The position numbers and the translations under genes were made by a program. The notes under the pieces were generated by a model. It ran no database searches. It worked only from the letters and a program-made list of their open reading frames with translations, and was not told where the DNA came from. A stretch of DNA of 10,783 nt from Bacteroidota bacterium (GTDB lineage Bacteria > Bacteroidota > Bacteroidia > Bacteroidales > VadinHA17): the NCBI GenBank assembly GCA_030611395.1, contig JAUWPX010000021.1:1-10783 (forward strand). The letters run 5' to 3'. Shown here piece after piece: positions 7,465-10,783 of the stretch (position 1 is its first letter; the number at the start of each line of letters is the position of its first letter).

Positions 7465-7971
7465 ATGAGATTATTTTACAAATTGATCATCTTTATTACA
7501 TTATTTGGATTTATAGGTTGTGAGAAACAGGAGATAAACAATCCTGAGGTTGAGACATATATCAATCAATTAAAATCCAATCAGTATGAATCCCCGGAAT
7601 TACCGGCATTTCAATCTTCAGACATACCTGCATTACTGATTTATATAAATGATACTCTGGTGATTACAGATTTCCCTCATAATGGGATTTCATCACTATG
7701 GGCATCGGAATGCAAACTGGGCATGTTTGTTTTATGGACTATTGAATCAATTAGGGCAGTATCAATTAACAGTGAATATTTAATTGGCAGATTCCCATCA
7801 CAGAATCCAATTCTAGCTTTAAGAAATGCCCCGGAACTTGATTTAGTCTATGACGAAAAATCTCATATTGATGCAGCTAAAGCATATTATGATTGGTGGC
7901 ATTCAAATCCAATTTTCAAAAACAAAATGAATATTGATCCTTTGAGAAATACTGATTACAAATGGCATTAA
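7465..7971 (+). CDS. Small lipoprotein, probably DUF4943-like
   Basis: This 168-residue protein has a short signal peptide with lipobox FIGC (Cys19), followed by E-K-Q-E, loosely like the Lys/acidic signal that sends Bacteroidetes lipoproteins to the cell surface. The mature part includes NPEVETYINQLKSNQY (26-41), ELPAFQSSDIPALLIYIND (45-63) and LGMFVLWTIESIR (85-97). These strings remind me of a Bacteroidales lipoprotein family of unknown function, which I believe is DUF4943; the family name is from memory. No catalytic motif is visible. It is a single-gene unit with no neighbour in the same operon. It lies 68 bases after the end of an attC-like palindrome, so it may be the first gene of a cassette, but no closing site was found behind it. 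Confidence 0.65.
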   Translation: MRLFYKLIIFITLFGFIGCEKQEINNPEVETYINQLKSNQYESPELPAFQSSDIPALLIYINDTLVITDFPHNGISSLWASECKLGMFVLWTIESIRAVSINSEYLIGRFPSQNPILALRNAPELDLVYDEKSHIDAAKAYYDWWHSNPIFKNKMNIDPLRNTDYKWH

Positions 7972-8360
7972 GCCTGCTATGATAACAAAAGCCTAAACAT
8001 ACACGGCATTATAATACATAATACTATAGTGAAGTGATAAGTTTGAAAATAGAGGATCTTGATTTCAATATGAAAGTTAGCAACAAGCCAAGAAAACATT
8101 CATTAATTGACTAAATTGACATTTGACTAGAAAAAAGTTATCTTGATTTATGATTATTCAAGATGAAATATTGGGCGATAGAATTAACGGCGGTTCGTCA
8201 AGTATCGGCATTTCGCTCTTTTCACCGAAACACTTTCTGTCTTTGTTTAAGATAAGGTCAGACTGGGACAAGTTGTGCTTACATAAGGGACTTACACCCT
8301 CCGGACTTTTTTTTATTCAAAGAACTTCACTAAATTTACCATCCAAGTAATAAATCGATT
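7972..8360. other. Intergenic stretch, no supported gene
   Basis: These 389 bases separate the lipoprotein from the NYN gene. The 10-mer ATCTTGATTT occurs twice (8056-8065 and 8141-8150), each time close before an ATG. The first ATG (8070) opens only 14 codons. The second (8150) opens 66 codons running to 8350, with no recognisable domain and a T-run inside it, and its end overlaps the likely NYN promoter. I do not call it a gene. The stretch may be a gene remnant. GTTAGC occurs at 8076 but without a palindrome around it. Confidence 0.4.
8331..8338 (+). promoter_or_regulatory. Candidate -7 element of the NYN gene
   Basis: TAAATTTA matches TAnnTTTG at all but the last fixed position and lies 22 bases before the start codon, similar to the spacing at higB. 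No clear -33 TTTG is present; a run of eight T lies in that area. Weak evidence. Confidence 0.28.
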
Positions 8361-9119
8361 ATGGAAACAAGACAGGACTTAAAACTTGCAGTTGTCATTG
8401 ATGCCGACAATGTTCCACATGGGAATGTGAAAGGTATGATGGAAGAAATTGCAAAATACGGTGTGCCAACATTTAAAAGGATTTATGGAGACTGGACAAA
8501 GCCTAATCTTGCAGGGTGGAAAAGTGTGCTTCTTGAAAACGCTATAACTCCAATTCAACAGTATGGTTACACTTCAGGGAAAAACTCAACGGATTCTGCA
8601 TTAATAATAGATTCTATGGATATTTTATACACAGGCAAAGTAGATGGATTTTGCATTGTTTCAAGTGATAGTGATTTTACACGACTGGCTATTAGATTAA
8701 GGGAGTCAGGAATGAAAGTATTTGGTTTTGGGGAGAGGAAAACACCCAATCCATTTATAGTTGCGTGTGATAAGTTTGTGTATCTTGAAATATTGAAAAG
8801 TGCAAATTCATCTGAAATATCCCAAACACCTACGATATCAAAAGCCAAAGTTGTTAAGCAAGTGGCAATTACCAAAGTTGATTTAAAAACAATCTCATTA
8901 ATATCATCAACCGTAAATGATATTGCTGATGAAGATGGATGGGCGTTTTTAGGGGATGTAGGAAATCTTTTAATAAAGAAAAAACCTGATTTTGACCCAA
9001 GAAATTTTGGATATGAAAAACTTACTCCATTTATTAAATCCCTTAAAGATAATTTTGATATAGACGAACGAATTACTGAAAGAGCGAATATTAAACTTGT
9101 ATATATTAAGTCAAAATAA
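8361..9119 (+). CDS. NYN-domain (PIN-like) nuclease with C-terminal OST-HTH/LOTUS domain
   Basis: This 252-residue protein has a NYN domain at about 8-145 and an OST-HTH (LOTUS) domain at about 174-248, a known bacterial LabA/DUF88-type arrangement. The NYN acidic residues that should hold the metal are visible: Asp14 and Asp16 in VVIDADN, Asp78 and Asp84 in NSTDSALIIDSMDIL, and Asp103 and Asp105 in FCIVSSDSDFTRL. NYN proteins are related to PIN nucleases and are generally thought to cut RNA; OST-HTH domains bind RNA. The C-terminal block includes DEDGWAFLGDVGNLLIKKKPDFDPRNFGYEKL. No signal peptide or membrane segment is present, so it acts in the cytoplasm. A Ser/Thr/Lys-rich linker (146-173) joins the domains. 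It stands alone in its operon, and its target is unknown. The domain call is strong; the role is not. Confidence 0.88.
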   Translation: METRQDLKLAVVIDADNVPHGNVKGMMEEIAKYGVPTFKRIYGDWTKPNLAGWKSVLLENAITPIQQYGYTSGKNSTDSALIIDSMDILYTGKVDGFCIVSSDSDFTRLAIRLRESGMKVFGFGERKTPNPFIVACDKFVYLEILKSANSSEISQTPTISKAKVVKQVAITKVDLKTISLISSTVNDIADEDGWAFLGDVGNLLIKKKPDFDPRNFGYEKLTPFIKSLKDNFDIDERITERANIKLVYIKSK

Positions 9120-9216
9120 TAACAGTGCACAATGAAAGTACTGGAAATCCAATGTTTTAATAAGGGTTTATACTGATACCACCTACCGGAAAAAAATGAT
9201 CTCAACATTTATCTGC

Positions 9217-9242
9217 CTTCACTTTGGTGAAGTACCTTTTTT
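9217..9242 (+). terminator. Possible weak terminator after the NYN gene
   Basis: CTTCAC (9217-9222) and GTGAAG (9227-9232) form a 6-bp stem with a TTTG loop, followed after four bases by six T. It reads as a weak terminator on the plus strand, about 100 bases after the NYN stop codon. The stem is short and the T-run offset. Confidence 0.35.
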
Positions 9243-9260
9243 ATACGATGGCTGCTTTTG

Positions 9261-9335
9261 TGGGACATGGCAGAGTCGAACTGCCGACCCCTTGCCTGTC
9301 AAGCAAGTACTCTAAACCAACTGAGCTAATGTCCC
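9261..9335 (-). tRNA. tRNA-Val, anticodon GAC
   Basis: Read on the minus strand, the 75 bases fold into a full cloverleaf. The acceptor stem pairs GGGACAT with ATGTCCC, with discriminator A. The D stem is GCTC/GAGT with loop AGTTGGTTTA. The anticodon stem is CTTGC/GCAAG with loop TTGACAG, anticodon GAC at 9298-9300. The T stem is GGCAG/CTGCC with loop TTCGACT. GAC reads GUC and GUU codons (valine). The 3' CCA is not encoded and must be added later. It lies between the NYN gene and ridA, with no other tRNA beside it. No integrase gene or direct repeat marks it as an attachment site here. Confidence 0.95.
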
Positions 9336-9436
9336 ATCTATTACAAGCTGCCTCCTAATCAAAACCAACTCCGAAAAATTACTTTTGCAAATCTAGCTTT
9401 TCAAACCTTAGATTGCAATATTTTTTACTTCAGTAT

Positions 9437-9859
9437 CTATTCCGATGCGATAGCGGAAATTTCAATAATAGCACCCAGTGGCAGGTTGACTACCTCTATG
9501 GCTTCCCTGGCAGGGTATTGCCTCTCAAAAAAACTGGCATAAACCTTATTCACAGCACTATAATCATTAATGTCAGTGAGAAAAATGGTGCATTTAACAA
9601 TGTTTGAATAATCCATCCCGTTTTTCTTTAGAATGGTTCCGATATTTTTCATTACCTGTCCGGTAGCAGCTTTAATATCACCTTTTACAAGTTTGTTGGT
9701 TTCGGGATTTATGGGTATCTGACCTGAAATAAATAGTATCCCGGATTTTGTTTTAACCGATTGACTATAAGGAGCAACAGGTTTAGGTGTCTCCTGATCC
9801 TGTGCCTGAACTACAAAAAAACTAAAAAGTAATAAAAGTAAAACAGTAGATTTTTTCAT
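9437..9859 (-). CDS. ridA: RidA/YjgF-family protein with signal peptide
   Basis: This 140-residue protein begins with a clear Sec signal peptide (MKKS, hydrophobic 6-17, likely cleavage after Ala19), followed by a complete RidA domain. RidA enzymes hydrolyse reactive enamine/imine intermediates made by PLP-dependent enzymes, normally in the cytoplasm, as trimers. Visible family residues are PYSQSV at 30-35, LFISGQIP at 42-49, the catalytic-type Arg118 in YPAREAIEV, and Glu133 in AIIEISAIA. These correspond to Arg105 and Glu120 of the E. coli enzyme. The domain length is normal; the extra N-terminal residues are the signal. The ATG at 9859 is the natural start because it gives the complete signal. 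Export to the periplasm is unexpected for the reaction, so the physiological substrate is unclear. It is a single gene, with the same direction as tRNA-Val and groEL. Confidence 0.88.
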   Translation of the reverse strand: MKKSTVLLLLLFSFFVVQAQDQETPKPVAPYSQSVKTKSGILFISGQIPINPETNKLVKGDIKAATGQVMKNIGTILKKNGMDYSNIVKCTIFLTDINDYSAVNKVYASFFERQYPAREAIEVVNLPLGAIIEISAIASE

Positions 9860-9969
9860 AATTTAAGTTTTTAAATCAATTATAATGATTATTTAAATAT
9901 CTAATAAAAAAACAAAATATCATTAATATTCTATAAATCCTAATATCGTTAGAAACATAAACCACATCC

Positions 9970-9994
9970 GCCAAGCGGTTTAAAACCGCTTGGC
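9970..9994. repeat. Perfect palindrome upstream of ridA
   Basis: GCCAAGCGGTTT and AAACCGCTTGGC are 12-nt inverted arms around a single central A (in practice about 10 paired bases with a 5-base loop). No T-run follows on either strand, so it is not a standard terminator. It lies about 110 bases upstream of the ridA start. It could be a REP-like dispersed palindrome or a regulatory site. Confidence 0.6.
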
Positions 9995-10015
9995 TGGTAT
10001 ATTGTAATATCCAAA

Positions 10016-10309
10016 ACAGATCCCGATGGGCTACGCCATCGGGATTGTTCGACTACCTTTTTTACTACGCCTACGGCTTGTATAAACCGAAACTTATTAA
10101 AATCTTTTTGTTATGATAAAATACAAGACAGATCCTGATGGGCTGCGCTATCGGGATTGTTCGACTACTTTTTTTACTGCGCCTACGGCTTGTATAAACC
10201 GAAACTTATTAAAATCCTTTTGTTATGGTAAAATACAAGACAGATCCCGATTGGCTGCGCCATCGGGATTAGTTCGACTATTTTTTTTTTACTGCGCCTA
10301 CGGCTTGTA
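10016..10309. repeat. 112-bp tandem direct repeat array, about 2.6 copies
   Basis: Unit 1 (10016-10127) and unit 2 (10128-10239) have equal length and differ at 7 of 112 positions, all transitions. Unit 3 (10240-10309) is truncated after the CGGCTTGTA string, has one inserted base and a longer T-run. Each unit starts with a hairpin built from ATCCCGATGG and CCATCGGGAT around a GC-rich loop, then a T-run and CGCCTACGGCTTGTA. The array lies between the groEL terminator and the ridA upstream region. Short frames inside it are by-products of the repetition. A REP/BIME-like dispersed element is my inference. Confidence 0.85.
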
Positions 10310-10325
10310 AAAAAAGAGTCTCACG

Positions 10326-10359
10326 AAAAAAACCTCCGCCGGTATTCGACGGAGGTTTT
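10326..10359 (-). terminator. Intrinsic terminator of groEL
   Basis: The arms AAAACCTCCG (10329-10338) and CGGAGGTTTT (10350-10359) form a 10-bp stem with an 11-nt loop. On the minus strand the stem is followed by a run of seven T. It starts 25 bases after the groEL stop codon. This is a textbook Rho-independent terminator, and it makes read-through of groEL into ridA unlikely. Confidence 0.9.
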
Positions 10360-10384
10360 GAGATTATTATAGAGTGTGTGTTTA

Positions 10385-10783
10385 TTACATCATTCCACCC
10401 ATTCCGCCCATTCCCGGAGCACCACCAGGCATAGCAGGTTCATCTTCCTTCTCATCAGCCAGAACACATTCTGTTGTAAGGAACATTCCTGCAATTGATG
10501 CTGCATTTTCAAGAGCAATACGTGTAACCTTAGTAGGATCAATTACACCTGATTTGTAAAGATTCTCATATTTACCGGTTTGAGCATTGAACCCAAAGTC
10601 TCCTTTCTCTTCTCTCACTTTTTGAACAACAATTGAACCTTCAACTCCGGCATTCTCAACGATTTGACGGATTGGTTCTTCAAGAGCACGTTTTATAATT
10701 GCAATTCCGGTATTTTGATCCTCGTTAGCGCCTTTAATTTTCTCAAGTACTTCAATAGCGCGCAAATATGCAACTCCTCCACC
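10385..10783 (-). CDS. groEL: 60 kDa chaperonin GroEL, C-terminal part (cut by window edge)
   Basis: The last 132 codons of groEL are present; the rest lies beyond the right edge. GroEL forms the double-ring chamber that folds proteins with GroES in the cytoplasm. The visible part covers the end of the apical/intermediate region and the equatorial domain: GGGVAYLRAIEVLEKIKG, then GIAIIKRALEEPIRQIVENAGVEGSIVV, NAQTGKYENLYKSGVIDPTKVTRIALENAASIAGMFLTTE, all near-universal in the family. It ends with the Gly/Met-rich tail (GGAPGMGGMGGMM) that hangs into the ring cavity. The frame is open up to the last base, so the gene begins outside the window; the upstream groES is probably outside too. The strong terminator follows immediately. 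There is no sign of damage in the visible part. Confidence 0.97.
   Translation of the reverse strand, partial: GGGVAYLRAIEVLEKIKGANEDQNTGIAIIKRALEEPIRQIVENAGVEGSIVVQKVREEKGDFGFNAQTGKYENLYKSGVIDPTKVTRIALENAASIAGMFLTTECVLADEKEDEPAMPGGAPGMGGMGGMM

Noticed and set aside
8076..8090. A further GTTAGC core like that at 24-29
   Set aside because: No palindrome and no inverse core around it; a 6-base match alone is expected by chance.
8150..8350. A 66-codon open frame before the NYN gene
   Set aside because: No recognisable motif, a run of eight T inside, and its end overlaps the likely NYN promoter. Kept only as part of the intergenic description; a search could revive it.
8567..9208. A 213-codon frame on the minus strand
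   Set aside because: It is antisense to the NYN gene, whose domains and catalytic residues are unmistakable; the antisense protein shows no motif.
9261..9335. tRNA-Asp
   Set aside because: The anticodon read in the tRNA's own direction is GAC (valine codons); GTC, which would be aspartate, is only the plus-strand reading.
10016..10309. CRISPR array
   Set aside because: The 112-bp units are contiguous and nearly identical throughout, with no alternation of short repeat and unique spacer, and no cas genes are present.
10113..10310. A 65-codon open frame across the tandem repeats
   Set aside because: It starts inside unit 1 and its protein simply repeats with the 112-bp DNA period; it has no domain and no coding character of its own.

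Overview
The window looks like a piece of an AT-rich Bacteroidetes chromosome. Supporting signs are a perfect Bacteroidetes-type -7 box (TAnnTTTG) in front of the first gene, frequent lipoprotein and Sec signal peptides, few Shine-Dalgarno sequences, VCBS/FG-GAP propeller proteins, a lipoprotein resembling a Bacteroidales-type family, and a GroEL C-terminus with a GGM tail. No taxon below phylum can be named from the sequence alone.

Layout, left to right. (1) 1-935: a HigB/HigA-type toxin-antitoxin pair, toxin first. The pair is enclosed by 17-bp inverted repeats (24-40 and 784-800, one mismatch) and followed at once by a large imperfect palindrome (802-916). This is the architecture expected of an integron-style gene cassette with its attC-like site. 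(2) 954-5380: a tight two-gene operon for a large secreted protein (seven-bladed VCBS propeller, a middle beta-rich region and an unrecognised C-terminal domain) and a lipoprotein made almost entirely of one seven-bladed propeller. (3) 5526-7118, minus strand and convergent with the operon: an exported protein with an L-fucose/L-arabinose isomerase-like C-terminus. (4) 7119-7464: an intergenic stretch with a second palindrome ending in CAAAC-GTTA. (5) 7465-7971: a small lipoprotein. (6) 7972-8360: a mostly empty stretch. (7) 8361-9119: a NYN (PIN-like) nuclease with a C-terminal OST-HTH/LOTUS domain. (8) 9261-9335: tRNA-Val(GAC), minus strand. (9) 9437-9859, minus strand: a RidA-family protein with a signal peptide. 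(10) 9860-10384: an intergenic stretch with a perfect palindrome, a 112-bp tandem repeat array (about 2.6 copies) and the groEL terminator. (11) 10385-10783, minus strand: the 3' part of groEL.

The right side (tRNA, ridA, groEL) looks like stable core chromosome. The left side looks accessory: a mobile-looking toxin-antitoxin unit next to secreted proteins plausibly used on external polysaccharides. The propeller operon and the exported isomerase-like protein may share a substrate, but they lie on opposite strands and no SusC/SusD pair, sulfatase or glycoside hydrolase is visible here, so that link is only inferred. The most interesting observation is the cassette-like boundary structure around higBA together with a related palindrome 6.4 kb away.
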